From Micromonospora sp. WMMD812 (GTDB lineage: Bacteria > Actinomycetota > Actinomycetes > Mycobacteriales > Micromonosporaceae): a DNA stretch of 64,000 bases. Positions 33,127 through 41,358 of the stretch are shown piece after piece (positions within the stretch are counted from its first letter, which is position 1; every line of letters starts with the position of its first letter). The notes below the pieces were generated by a model that was not told the origin of the DNA, did not search any database, and saw nothing but the letters and a program-made list of their open reading frames with translations. Location: assembly GCF_027497215.1 (NCBI RefSeq), contig NZ_CP114904.1, positions 5,289,001-5,353,000 of the forward strand, given 5' to 3'. Position numbers and translations under genes: made by a program.

Positions 33127-34398
33127 TCAGCCGCGCAGGTGGCCGTCGCCGGTCACCACGTACTTGGTCGAGGTAAGTTCCGGCAGGCCCATCGGACCGC
33201 GGGCGTGCAGCTTCTGCGTGGAGATCCCGATCTCGGCGCCGAAGCCGAACTCTCCGCCGTCGGTGAACCGGGTCGAGGCGTTCACCATCACCGCGGCGGC
33301 GTCGACCCGGGCCACGAAGTCCCGGGCGGCGGTCGCCGAGTCGGTGACGATCGCCTCGGTGTGCCCGGTGCCGTACCGCCGGATGTGCGCGACCGCCGCG
33401 TCGAGCGAGTCGACCACGGCGACCGCGATGTCGGCGGAGAGGTACTCGGTGGCGAAGTCCTCGTCGGTGGCCGGCACGACCGCGTCGGAGATCGCGGCGA
33501 CCTCGGGGGAGCCGTGCACGGTCACCCCCGCCTCGGCGAAAGCGGCCAGCATCGGCGGGAGGAACGCGTCGGCGATGCTCGCGTGCACCAGCAGCGACTC
33601 GGCGGTGTTGCAGGTGGAGAGGCGCTGCGTCTTGGCGTTCAGCGTGATCGCGACGGCCTTCGACAGTTCGGCGGCGGCGTCCACGTAGACGTGGCAGTTG
33701 CCCACCCCGGTCTCGATCACCGGCACCGTGGACTCCTCGATCACGGTGCGGATGAGCGACGCCCCGCCGCGCGGGATCAGCACGTCGACCAGGCCGCGGG
33801 CGCGCATCAGCTCCTTGACCGAGTCGCGGGAGCCGGCGTCGAGCAACTGCACCGCGTCGGCGGGCAGCCCGGCGCCGGCGACGGCGTCGCGCAGCACCGC
33901 GACCAGCGCGGCGTTGGAGTGGGCGGCTGACGAGGAGCCGCGCAGCAGCGCCGCGTTGCCGGACTTCAGGCAGATCCCGGCGGCGTCGACGGTCACGTTC
34001 GGGCGGGCCTCGTAGATGATGCCGACAACACCGAACGGCACCCGGATCTGCCGCAGTTCCAGCCCGTTGGGCAGGGTCGAGCCGCGGACCACCTCGCCCA
34101 CCGGGTCGGGCAGCGCGGCCATCTCCCGGAGCGCGTCGGCGATGCCGGCCACCCGGCCCTCGTCGAGGGCGAGCCGGTCCAGCACCGAAGCGGTCAGCCC
34201 GGCCTCCCGGCCGGCCGCCAGGTCCGCCGCGTTCGCCGCCAGGATCTCCGGGGTACGCGCCACCAGCGCGTCGGCCATCGCGCGGAGCGCGGCATCCTTG
34301 GCCGTACGCGTCACGACGGCCAGTTCGTTCGCCGCCTCCCGGGCCCGCCGCGCCTGCTCCGTCACCGTCCCGCTCATGCCGGCACTCCGCTCGCTCAT
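33127..34398 (-). CDS. proA: Glutamate-5-semialdehyde dehydrogenase
   Basis: 423 residues. Start at ATG 34398, chosen because GAGGAGAGG precedes it; the next in-frame ATG is 34377. ALDH-fold with ProA motifs: [23 protein letters not shown] is reduced here to the core IYEARPNVT, the catalytic Cys lies in [10 protein letters not shown], and [10 protein letters not shown] follows. Reduces gamma-glutamyl phosphate to glutamate semialdehyde in proline synthesis. Directly follows proB on the same strand (11 nt gap), so they are one operon. Confidence 0.96.
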   Translation of the reverse strand: MSERSAGMSGTVTEQARRAREAANELAVVTRTAKDAALRAMADALVARTPEILAANAADLAAGREAGLTASVLDRLALDEGRVAGIADALREMAALPDPVGEVVRGSTLPNGLELRQIRVPFGVVGIIYEARPNVTVDAAGICLKSGNAALLRGSSSAAHSNAALVAVLRDAVAGAGLPADAVQLLDAGSRDSVKELMRARGLVDVLIPRGGASLIRTVIEESTVPVIETGVGNCHVYVDAAAELSKAVAITLNAKTQRLSTCNTAESLLVHASIADAFLPPMLAAFAEAGVTVHGSPEVAAISDAVVPATDEDFATEYLSADIAVAVVDSLDAAVAHIRRYGTGHTEAIVTDSATAARDFVARVDAAAVMVNASTRFTDGGEFGFGAEIGISTQKLHARGPMGLPELTSTKYVVTGDGHLRG

Positions 34399-34409
34399 GC
34401 CACCTCTCC

Positions 34410-35540
34410 TCACAGCAGCACCAGGTCGTCGCGGTGGACGACCTCCCGTTCGTACGCCGGGCCGAGCGCCGCGGCGAGTTCCGAGGTGGAGCGGCCCAGC
34501 AGCCCGGGCAACTCCACCGCGTCGTAGTTGACCAGCCCGCGGGCCACCGGCGCGCCCTCGGTGTCGACCAGGTCGACCGGGTCGCCCGCGGTGAACGCCC
34601 CGTCGACCGCGGTGATGCCGGCCGGCAGCAGCGACTTCCGCCGCCCGACCACCGCGGCGACCGCGCCCGGGTCCAGGTGCAGCCGCCCTCGGGGCGAGGT
34701 GGCGTGCGCGAGCCAGAACAGCCGCGCGGCCGGCCGCTGCCGCCGCGGGTGGAAGAGGGTGCCGACCGGCTCGCCGGCCAACGCCGCGCCGGCCAGCGGG
34801 GCGGCCGTGAGCACCACGGGGATGCCGAAACCGGTGGCGATGCGGGCCGCCTCGACCTTGGTCACCATGCCGCCGGTGCCCACCCCCGCCCGGCGGGCGC
34901 CGCCGATGGCCACGCCGGCCAGGTCGTCCTCGCCGCGTACCTCGGTGATCCGGGTCGACTCGGGCCGGGCCGGGTCGCCGGTCCACAGTGCGTCGACGTC
35001 GGAGAGGAGCACCAGCAGGTCGGCGTGCACCAGGGCGGCGACCAGCGCGGCCAGCCGGTCGTTGTCGCCGAACCGGATCTCCTCGGTGGCCACCGTGTCG
35101 TTCTCGTTGACGATCGGCACCGCCCGCAGGTCGAGCAGCTTGCGCAACGTCCGGTACGCGTTGCGGTAGTGCGCGCGCCGGGTGACGTCGTCGACGGTGA
35201 GCAGCACCTGCCCGACGGTCAGCCGGTGCCGGGCGAAGCTGGCCGCGTACCGGCCGATCAGCAGGCCCTGGCCGACGCTGGCCGCGGCCTGCTGGGTGGC
35301 CAGGTCACGCGGGCGCCGGGACAGACCGAGCGGGGCCAGGCCGGCGGCGATCGCGCCGGAGGAGACCAGCACGACCTCGCGGCCGTCGGCGGCGAGCGCG
35401 CCGAGGGTGTCGACCAGCGCGTCCACCCGCTCGTCGGCCAGCCCGCCGGCGGCGGTGGTCAACGAGGAGGACCCGATCTTGACGACGACCCGCCGGGCCG
35501 CCGTTACCGCTTCGCGCACCCGCCCATTCTGCGTGGTCAC
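34410..35540 (-). CDS. proB: Glutamate 5-kinase
   Basis: 376 residues from GTG 35540; GTG 35519 (residue 8, giving [16 protein letters not shown]) is equally possible because neither has a clear ribosome binding site. Amino-acid-kinase fold: [36 protein letters not shown] and [18 protein letters not shown]-terminal PUA domain (~280-360) is present, as in E. coli ProB. Phosphorylates glutamate, the feedback-regulated first step of proline synthesis. Divergent from the alkyltransferase-like gene. Confidence 0.95.
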   Translation of the reverse strand: MTTQNGRVREAVTAARRVVVKIGSSSLTTAAGGLADERVDALVDTLGALAADGREVVLVSSGAIAAGLAPLGLSRRPRDLATQQAAASVGQGLLIGRYAASFARHRLTVGQVLLTVDDVTRRAHYRNAYRTLRKLLDLRAVPIVNENDTVATEEIRFGDNDRLAALVAALVHADLLVLLSDVDALWTGDPARPESTRITEVRGEDDLAGVAIGGARRAGVGTGGMVTKVEAARIATGFGIPVVLTAAPLAGAALAGEPVGTLFHPRRQRPAARLFWLAHATSPRGRLHLDPGAVAAVVGRRKSLLPAGITAVDGAFTAGDPVDLVDTEGAPVARGLVNYDAVELPGLLGRSTSELAAALGPAYEREVVHRDDLVLL

Positions 35541-35566
35541 GGCCGCGCCGCCCGGCGGCGTTCCCA

Positions 35567-35572
35567 TATGGT
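35567..35572 (+). promoter_or_regulatory. -10 hexamer for a leaderless transcript
   Basis: TATGGT followed by 8 nt and GTG at 35581. Confidence 0.45.
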
Positions 35573-35580
35573 GGCGGATT

Positions 35581-35895
35581 GTGACTCCTGACGAGTACGT
35601 CGAGGCGGTGCTCGACCTGGTCGAGCGGATCCCGCTGGGGCGGGTGATGTCGTACGGGGCGGTGGCCGACGCGCTCGCCGAGCGCTCCGGCCGGTCCTCG
35701 GCCCGGCTGGTGGGCGCCATCATGTCGCGGCACGGCGGCTCGGTGCCCTGGCACCGCGTGGTCACCTCCGCGGGCCGGCTGCCGCCGGGCCACGAGCGGG
35801 AGGCCCGGGCGCGGCTGCGCGGGGAGGGGACGCCGTTGCGCGGTGACGGGGTGGACATGAGGGCGGCCGGATGGTCGCCGGAAGAGGGGATGTGA
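35581..35895 (+). CDS. Alkyltransferase-like (ATL) DNA repair protein
   Basis: 104 residues, only the DNA-binding domain of the O6-methylguanine methyltransferase (MGMT) family: YVEAVLDLVERIPLGRVMSY, ARLVGAIMSRHG. The PCHRV acceptor-Cys motif is changed to PWHRV, the hallmark of ATL proteins, so it cannot transfer alkyl groups. Known ATL proteins bind O6-alkylguanine, flip the base and hand the lesion to nucleotide excision repair. GTG start. Ends 32 nt before the transporter gene. Confidence 0.92.
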   Translation: MTPDEYVEAVLDLVERIPLGRVMSYGAVADALAERSGRSSARLVGAIMSRHGGSVPWHRVVTSAGRLPPGHEREARARLRGEGTPLRGDGVDMRAAGWSPEEGM

Positions 35896-35913
35896 CCCCG
35901 GGCGGAACGTGAG

Positions 35914-35919
35914 TAACAT
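35914..35919 (+). promoter_or_regulatory. -10 hexamer for a leaderless transcript
   Basis: TAACAT followed by 8 nt and ATG at 35928. Confidence 0.45.
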
Positions 35920-35927
35920 TCGGCGCC

Positions 35928-37334
35928 ATGAACGCGCCGCCGGCTGGACCGGCTCCGGTCCCGGGCGGCCTGCCACGTCGGGTGCACGCGGGGTACGCCC
36001 TCGGTTCGCTGGCCACCGGCGCCTTCGGCACCGTGCCCGGGCTGCTGCTGCTGCCGTACCTCACCGACACGCTCGGCGTCGCCGCCGGGGTGGCCGCGCT
36101 GCTGGTGCTCCTGCCCAAGGCGTGGGACGTGCTGGTGAACCCGGTGGCCGGGCGGATCTCCGACCGCACCCGCTCCCGCTGGGGAGCGCGCCGACCGTAC
36201 CTGCTGCTCGCCGGGCTCGCGCTGGCGCTGCTGTTCGCCGCCATCTTCGCCGCACCGTTCGGTGTGGACGGCGCGGCCGGGGCGTACGTGGCGGTCGCCT
36301 TCCTCGCCACGGCCACCGCGTTCGCCTTCTTCCAGGTGCCGTACGTGGCGATGCCGGCCGAGCTGACCGACGACTACGCCGAGCGCACCCGGCTCATGAC
36401 CTGGCGCATCGCCGTGCTGGCGCTGGCCATCCTGGTCTCCGGGGCGGTCGCGCCGGTGGTGGTGACCGCCGGCGGGGAGGGGCTCCCCGGACACCGGTGG
36501 ATGGGCCTCTTCGTGGCCGCGCTGATCGCCCTCGGCGCGGTGGGCGCGTTCCTCGGCACCCGGTCCGCGCCGACCGGCAGGGTGCGCCAGAGCGAGCCGA
36601 CGCTGCGCGCGCAGCTCGCGGCCGCCGGCCGCAACCGGCCGTTCCGGGCCCTGCTGCTCTGCTTCGTGGTGCAGTCCGCCGGGGTGGCCACCGTCCTGGC
36701 CGGGGTCAACTACTTCGCCGACCAGATCCTGCGCGACCCGGAGACCGGCGCGACCCTGCTCTTCGCCTGCTTCGTCGGGCCGGCGCTGCTGGTGATGCCG
36801 CTCTGGACCCGGGTCGGTGCCCGGGTGGGCAAGCTGGCCGCGCTGGTCGCCGCCGCGCTGCTCTTCGCGCTGGGCGCGCTGGCCCTGGCCGCCGCCCCGG
36901 TCCTGCCCGCCGTCGCGGTCTACGCGGTGGTCGCGGTGATCGGCGTCGGGTACGCGGGCCAGCAGGTCTTCGCGCTCGCCATGCTGCCGGACTGCATCAC
37001 CTTCGACGAGGCGCGCACCGGTCGGCGGCAGGCCGGGGTCCTGACCGGCCTGTGGACGGCGGGCGAGACCCTCGGGCTGGCGCTCGGGCCGGGCATCTTC
37101 GGCCTGGTGCTCCAGCTGACCGGCTACGTCTCCTCGGACACCGGGACGGCCGCCGCGCAGTCGGACACCGCCCGCCTCGGCATCCTGCTCGGCTTCACCG
37201 TCCTGCCCGCCCTCCTGGTGGCCGCGGCCCTGGTCTTCCTCCGCCCGTACGACCTGACCCCGGCCCGCCTGGCCGCGGCGCACGCCGCCGCGCCGGTCGA
37301 TCATGCAGTTGTGCTGGGGGACGAAAGCCGCTGA
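35928..37334 (+). CDS. GPH/MFS-type transporter
   Basis: 468 residues, twelve hydrophobic helices. The region after helix 2, WDVLVNPVAGRISDRTRSRWGARRPYLL, here seen as DVLVNPVAGRISDRTRSR then WGARRPYLL, is the conserved signature of the glycoside-pentoside-hexuronide:cation symporter family; FFQVPYVAMPAELTDDY and MLPDCITFDEARTGRRQAG are also typical. Substrates of the family are sugars or, in some members, lipids. The 3' end overlaps the left arm of the inverted repeat at 37296. Possibly linked in function to the PLP enzyme that follows. Confidence 0.88.
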   Translation: MNAPPAGPAPVPGGLPRRVHAGYALGSLATGAFGTVPGLLLLPYLTDTLGVAAGVAALLVLLPKAWDVLVNPVAGRISDRTRSRWGARRPYLLLAGLALALLFAAIFAAPFGVDGAAGAYVAVAFLATATAFAFFQVPYVAMPAELTDDYAERTRLMTWRIAVLALAILVSGAVAPVVVTAGGEGLPGHRWMGLFVAALIALGAVGAFLGTRSAPTGRVRQSEPTLRAQLAAAGRNRPFRALLLCFVVQSAGVATVLAGVNYFADQILRDPETGATLLFACFVGPALLVMPLWTRVGARVGKLAALVAAALLFALGALALAAAPVLPAVAVYAVVAVIGVGYAGQQVFALAMLPDCITFDEARTGRRQAGVLTGLWTAGETLGLALGPGIFGLVLQLTGYVSSDTGTAAAQSDTARLGILLGFTVLPALLVAAALVFLRPYDLTPARLAAAHAAAPVDHAVVLGDESR

Positions 37335-37370
37335 TCCACACGAGAAGGGCACCAGAACTCCATGATCGAC
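37296..37370. repeat. Second GATCATG inverted repeat, covering a start codon
   Basis: Left arm GTCGATCATGCAGTT (37296-37310) lies within the transporter's last codons; right arm AACTCCATGATCGAC (37356-37370) contains the ATG (37362) of the next gene. 14 of 15 positions pair, 45-nt loop. Same core as the element at 11325-11385. Confidence 0.65.
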
Positions 37371-38945
37371 GAGGAGAGCGGCGGGAGCGCCCTGCCGGAC
37401 CGGGGGGTCCCGGCGCAGCGGGTGCTGGACGAGATCGCGGCGCTGCGAGAGACTGACCGGCCCACGCACGGTGGGCGGTTGTTCGCGTACGTCTACGACC
37501 CCGCCGTGCCCGGGCTGGACGAGCTGGCCGCGGCGGCCCACGCGGCGAGCGCGCACGTCAACGGGCTCGACCCGACCGCCTTCCCGTCCCTGCTCGCCAT
37601 GGAGAACGCCCTCGTGGGCGCGGCGGCCCGGCTGCTCGGCGGCGGCCCCGGCAGCAGCGCGCCGGACGTCGTCGGCAGCGTCACCAGCGGCGGCACCGAA
37701 TCGCTGATCCTGGCGGTCAAGGCCGCCCGGGACTCCCGGCCGGAGATCGCCGCGCCCCGGATCGTGGTGCCGTCGAGCGGGCACGCGGCCTTCGCCAAGG
37801 CGGCGCACTACCTGCGGGTGGCGCTGGACGTCGTGCCGGTCTCCCCGGCGACGCTGCGCCCCGACCCGGCCACGATGGCCGCCGCGATCGGGCCGGACAC
37901 CGTGCTGGTCGCCTGCTCCGCCCCGTCGTACGCGCACGGCGTGGTCGACCCGGTCGGCGAGATCGCCGCGGCGGCCGCGGTGGCCGGGGTGCGCTGCCAC
38001 GTGGACGCCTGCTTCGGCGGCTGGACCCTGCCGTACCTGCGCCGGCTCGGCGCGCCCGTGCCGCCGTTCGACTTCACGGTGCCCGGTGTCACCTCGATCT
38101 CGGTCGACCTGCACAAGTACGCGTACGCCCCGAAGGGCGTCTCGGTGCTGCTGCACCGCGACCCGGCGCTGCGCGCGCCGCAGTACTTCGCGTACGCCGA
38201 CTGGCCCGGGTACACGATGATCAACCCGACCATCGCCTCCACCCGCTCCGGCGGCCCCATCGCCGCCGCGTACGCCACCCTGCGACACCTCGGCGACGAC
38301 GGCTACCTGCGGCTCGCGTCGCTGACCTGCGACGCGGTGGCCGGGCTGGCCGACGCGGTGCGTGCCGTCGACGGCCTGCGGCTGATGGCCGAGCCGGAGT
38401 CCACGGTCGTCTGCTTCACCACCACCGATCCTGACCTCGACCTCTTCGTCCTGGTCGACGAGCTGACCGCCCGCGGCTGGCACACCCAGCCCCAGCTCAC
38501 GTACGCCGGCCTGCCGGCGACCGTACACCTCACGGTGACCGCGGCGGTGGCGCCCCGGGTGGCCGAGTTCGGCCCCGACCTGGCCGACGCGGTGGCGGCG
38601 GCACGGGCGGCCGGGCCGGTCGAGCTGCCGGGGGAACTGCTCGCCCTCGCCGCGACGCTGACCCCGGACGCGCTCACCCCGGACCTGGTCGCCGGCCTCG
38701 CCGCCGGTCTCGGTCTGGGCGGCGGCCGGTCGACGGGCCCGGCGGGCCCGACTGCCGAGTCGGAGGGTCGGCTGGCTGCTGGGTCGGTCCCCGCTGGCGC
38801 CTCGGTGCCGGAGCGGATGGCCCCGGTGAACGCGTTGCTGAACGCCGCCCCGCCGGCATTCCGGGAGCGGCTGCTGGTCGAGTTCGTCGGCCTGCTCCAG
38901 CGCCCGACCTGGGGCATAGCGCCAGGCATTCATCAACAGGCTTAA
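37362..38945 (+). CDS. PLP-dependent group II decarboxylase / sphingosine-1-phosphate-lyase-like enzyme
   Basis: 527 residues as read from ATG 37362. Fold type I PLP enzyme: SVTSGGTESLILAVKAARD, HVDACFGGW (Asp binding the pyridine N), and SVDLHKYAYAPKG with the Schiff-base lysine at ~252; the HKY.YAPKG form is that of sphingosine-1-phosphate lyase and its bacterial relatives rather than of DOPA decarboxylase. Reaction probably aldol cleavage of a phosphorylated amino alcohol or decarboxylation of an amino acid. Start is uncertain: the ATG lies inside an inverted repeat with no good ribosome binding site; GTG 37420 is the alternative. A ~60-residue low-complexity stretch lies near the C-terminus. 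Confidence 0.88.
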   Translation: MIDEESGGSALPDRGVPAQRVLDEIAALRETDRPTHGGRLFAYVYDPAVPGLDELAAAAHAASAHVNGLDPTAFPSLLAMENALVGAAARLLGGGPGSSAPDVVGSVTSGGTESLILAVKAARDSRPEIAAPRIVVPSSGHAAFAKAAHYLRVALDVVPVSPATLRPDPATMAAAIGPDTVLVACSAPSYAHGVVDPVGEIAAAAAVAGVRCHVDACFGGWTLPYLRRLGAPVPPFDFTVPGVTSISVDLHKYAYAPKGVSVLLHRDPALRAPQYFAYADWPGYTMINPTIASTRSGGPIAAAYATLRHLGDDGYLRLASLTCDAVAGLADAVRAVDGLRLMAEPESTVVCFTTTDPDLDLFVLVDELTARGWHTQPQLTYAGLPATVHLTVTAAVAPRVAEFGPDLADAVAAARAAGPVELPGELLALAATLTPDALTPDLVAGLAAGLGLGGGRSTGPAGPTAESEGRLAAGSVPAGASVPERMAPVNALLNAAPPAFRERLLVEFVGLLQRPTWGIAPGIHQQA

Positions 38946-39036
38946 GTATAGATAATTGCCGCTAAAAGGGGGTTTTTCGGCTTTCGTGAGAAACGTACCG
39001 TCAACGCATCAAGCCCCACCACAACGGGAGATGGCG
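38946..39036 (+). promoter_or_regulatory. AT-rich leader of the decapeptide-repeat gene
   Basis: 91-nt spacer, markedly AT-richer than its surroundings (GTATAGATAATTG, CTAAAAGGGGGTTTTTCGG). TATAGATAAT-like sequence at 38948-38957 could hold a -10 box. It also contains a short AAAAGGGGGTTTTT tract that might terminate the upstream gene. The ribosome binding site GGGAG is at 39026-39030. Confidence 0.35.
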
Positions 39037-39279
39037 ATGACGAAGCGGAAGATCGTGCTGACCGGACTGACCGCGGCGGCCGGGCTGGCGCTCGGACTGG
39101 GCGGCCTGGCCGCCGCCGTAACGGCGATCGGCCCCGGCCCGGGCGCGCCGGGTGAGATCGGCCCCGGTCCGGGCGTGTCCCTCGCGATCGGCCCGGGTCC
39201 GGGCGCGCCGGGTGAAATCGGCCCCGGGCCCGGCGTCGTGGAGTTGATCGGCCCCGGCCCGGGCGTCGTGCTCGCCTGA
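39037..39279 (+). CDS. Small secreted protein made of five IGPGPG decapeptide repeats
   Basis: 80 residues. ATG 39037 is chosen because GGGAG lies 6 nt upstream; ATG 39031 is too close to it. Residues 1-30 are a clear signal peptide (TKRK, then a Leu/Ala/Gly core, ending AAVTA, a type I cleavage site). The predicted mature peptide is residues 31-80 and consists only of five decapeptides: IGPGPGAPGE, IGPGPGVSLA, IGPGPGAPGE, IGPGPGVVEL and IGPGPGVVLA. There is no Cys, Lys, Arg, His or aromatic residue in the mature part. I know of no named family. Stands alone between the PLP enzyme and a convergent terminator. Confidence 0.8.
   Translation: MTKRKIVLTGLTAAAGLALGLGGLAAAVTAIGPGPGAPGEIGPGPGVSLAIGPGPGAPGEIGPGPGVVELIGPGPGVVLA
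39127..39276 (+). repeat. Five 30-bp tandem repeats
   Basis: ATC-GG(C)-start units at 39127, 39157, 39187, 39217 and 39247, exact 30-nt period. Each opens with ATCGGCCC-GGNCCGGGC; wobble positions differ between units, so the array is not a brand-new duplication. Confidence 0.9.
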
Positions 39280-39298
39280 GCCGTTCGATACCTCTGCA

Positions 39299-39330
39299 GT
39301 CGGCGGCCGCCAGGGACGGCGGCCGCCGAC
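39299..39330. terminator. Bidirectional terminator
   Basis: Perfect 13-bp arms GTCGGCGGCCGCC (39299-39311) and GGCGGCCGCCGAC (39318-39330) with a 6-nt loop, between the decapeptide gene and the convergent membrane protein gene. Confidence 0.8.
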
Positions 39331-39346
39331 GCGTCGGGGACGCCGG

Positions 39347-40549
39347 TCAGCTGTAGCGATAGGTGATGGTGGCGACGTTGTCGTCCCGATCGCGTTCCGT
39401 CAGCCGTACCCCGTCGGCGTCGGTGGCGAGGACTTCGATCGTCGCCTTGCCGGCCGGTAACGGCGTGCCCTGTGCGCGCCGCAGCTGGAGGGTGAGCTGG
39501 AGGTCCGCGTGTGGCGCCAACCTGCCCAGGTCGCACTGGTACGGCGCGGTCATCTCGTGGGCGTTCTGGCGACAACGGTCCCAGCCGGCCCCGACCGGTC
39601 GCAGCTGATACGGAACGTCGAAGGTCAGCCTCGCGCTGTGCACCTCACCCGCGCTGCTGTTGCGTACCCGGAGCTTGATGGTGCCCGACCAGCTGTCGCC
39701 GGGTTCCCTGGCGAGGACCAGGTTCGTGGCGGTGACCGACAGGTCGGCGGCGTGCGGGTTCGGGCCGAAGGAGGCCGGACCCTCTGCCTGCCGGAACCGC
39801 CGCCCGTCCCAGCGGTAGCCGCGCCACTGGCGCTGCGACCACTCCAGCGGCCAACTGGCGCCCGGCGCGCGGTCCGCCATCGCCACCCGGACCACGCCGT
39901 CGGCCCGGACCTCCATCCCGATCAGCCACTCCGGGGCCGGGTCCGCGGTCGCCGCCACCCGGCCGAGCGTGATGATCCGGCCGGCGGCGTCCCGGTCGAA
40001 GGCGACCACCTGCGCCGGTCCCCGGGTGCCGAAGATGCAGCGGAGCAGCGTGACCGTCTCCGCCGCGCCGTCCCGGTCGACGTCGCCGTAGGTCAGCTCG
40101 ATCAGCAGGTTGACGTCGTCGCTCACCGGGTCGCCGCTCAGCTGGACGGCCTGGGAGGGGCAGTCCGGCCCGCTCTCCGGCGGGCTGGGCAGGTCGTTCC
40201 AGTCGGGCAGGTCGACTCGGGCGGCGAGCAGCTCCTCCCGGGTGATCCGGCCGTCCGGCACGGTCCGCGTCGGGCTGGCGGTCGCGCTGGGCGTGGACGA
40301 CGGGGAGTTGGTCGGCGTGGGCGGGATGATCGCCGGTGGCGCCGGCTCCCGCCGCAACGCCGCCTGCCCGGCCACCGGCAGCGCCGCCGCGACCACCAGG
40401 GCCGCGGCGACGGCGCCCACGGTGCGCCGCCGTCGCCGGCGGACCGTCTCACGGACCGCGGCCGGCCCCTCCGGGGCGATCGTGGGGACCAACGCGTCCC
40501 GGTACGCGGCGAACGCCGTGTGCAGTCGCATGTCGTCGGCGTCAGGCAT
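39347..40549 (-). CDS. Single-pass membrane protein paired with ECF sigma factor
   Basis: 400 residues from ATG 40549, overlapping the sigma gene by 8 nt. The first ~42 residues are cytosolic and basic (RRRRRR), one helix follows (TVGAVAAALVVAAALPVAG, ~43-62), then a Pro/Ser/Thr linker and an outer part. That part includes a calcium-type loop YGDVDRDGAAET as in FG-GAP-like or dockerin-like motifs, and a C-terminal beta-sandwich (LVLAREPGDSWSGTIKLRVR, VRLTERDRDDNVATITY) resembling CARDB/DUF11 domains. The position and topology are those of an anti-sigma or signalling partner, but no zinc anti-sigma motif is seen. Function inferred from context. Confidence 0.8.
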   Translation of the reverse strand: MPDADDMRLHTAFAAYRDALVPTIAPEGPAAVRETVRRRRRRTVGAVAAALVVAAALPVAGQAALRREPAPPAIIPPTPTNSPSSTPSATASPTRTVPDGRITREELLAARVDLPDWNDLPSPPESGPDCPSQAVQLSGDPVSDDVNLLIELTYGDVDRDGAAETVTLLRCIFGTRGPAQVVAFDRDAAGRIITLGRVAATADPAPEWLIGMEVRADGVVRVAMADRAPGASWPLEWSQRQWRGYRWDGRRFRQAEGPASFGPNPHAADLSVTATNLVLAREPGDSWSGTIKLRVRNSSAGEVHSARLTFDVPYQLRPVGAGWDRCRQNAHEMTAPYQCDLGRLAPHADLQLTLQLRRAQGTPLPAGKATIEVLATDADGVRLTERDRDDNVATITYRYS

Positions 40550-41108
40550 GGGTGGTCCCCTCGTTCGCCGGAGCGAGCTGGGCCGCCAGGGCGGCCCGTC
40601 CCCGGTGCAACCAGGACTTAATCGTGCCCTCGGGCACGTTCTCCTGCTGTGCGATCTGGGTGACGGAGAGGTCCGCGAGGTGGTGCAGCACCACCGCACG
40701 CCGATGGTTCGGCGGCAGGGTGGCCAGCGCCCGGGTCAACGCCACCCGGTCCGGGGTGGGTCCGGGGACGTGCTCCATCCGCTGCCGCCGCAGGTGCGAC
40801 TGGGCGGTCCTCAGTCGACGCCACCGGCTGGTGGCCAGGTTCCACGCGACCCGCCGCACCCAGGCGACCGGATCGTCGTAGCGGGAGACTTTCGACCACC
40901 GCGCGAAGGCGCGACAGAAGGCCTCCTGGACCAGGTCCTGCGCCTGGTTCACGTCACCGATGTACGCCGCGAGCTGGGCGGTCAGCGACCGGAAATGGGC
41001 GTGGTACAGCTGGTCGAAGTCGACCGGGTCGACCGACGGGCGCACGTCCGGCCGGACAGCTCGCTCGGGCGGTGGCTCGTCGAGCCTCGGTTCGGTGCTC
41101 ACCGTCAC
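40542..41108 (-). CDS. ECF sigma factor, SigE-family
   Basis: 188 residues, GTG start with GGGAGGAA upstream. Region 2: FDQLYHAHFRSLTAQLAAYI, then AQDLVQEAFCRAFARW and WVRRVAWNLA. Region 4: LATLPPNHRRAVVLHHLADL and VTQIAQQENVPEGTIKSWLH with the HTH. This is the actinobacterial SigE family of ECF factors, which are usually controlled by a membrane partner encoded downstream, as here. Translationally coupled with the following gene. Confidence 0.93.
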   Translation of the reverse strand: MTVSTEPRLDEPPPERAVRPDVRPSVDPVDFDQLYHAHFRSLTAQLAAYIGDVNQAQDLVQEAFCRAFARWSKVSRYDDPVAWVRRVAWNLATSRWRRLRTAQSHLRRQRMEHVPGPTPDRVALTRALATLPPNHRRAVVLHHLADLSVTQIAQQENVPEGTIKSWLHRGRAALAAQLAPANEGTTHA

Positions 41109-41358
41109 CTGTTCCTCCCCGTCTGGTCACCCCGGTCGATGGGAGTGACGTTGCTGACACGCGGGGGAGCGGGACCGGGTTGCGCCGGTGTGGGCGACAG
41201 TGTGGTGAACGGTCGGTGTCATCGCGGAGACGCCACCGGTGGGTTCGCACTCCGCGACATGGCGGTCGTGTCCGGGGTCCCGCCGGCGTCGCCGCCGGCC
41301 CTCCGAGTCGCCCCCGGTCCTGTGATTGACTGTCGGTGGGGATGGGAAGGGGGCGGTC
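41109..41358. other. 250-nt divergent spacer between sigma factor and nuoB
   Basis: No gene seen. Both promoters must lie here; I cannot pick a convincing ECF-type -35/-10 pair. AAGGGGG at 41347-41353 serves nuoB. Confidence 0.4.

Noticed and set aside
34410..38936. A 1508-codon minus-strand open frame
   Set aside because: Only its last 376 codons (proB) have protein motifs; the rest is antisense to the transporter and PLP genes.
39127..39276. Non-coding satellite instead of a gene
   Set aside because: Exact 30-nt frame-preserving period, silent differences, signal peptide and ribosome binding site all favour a coding gene.
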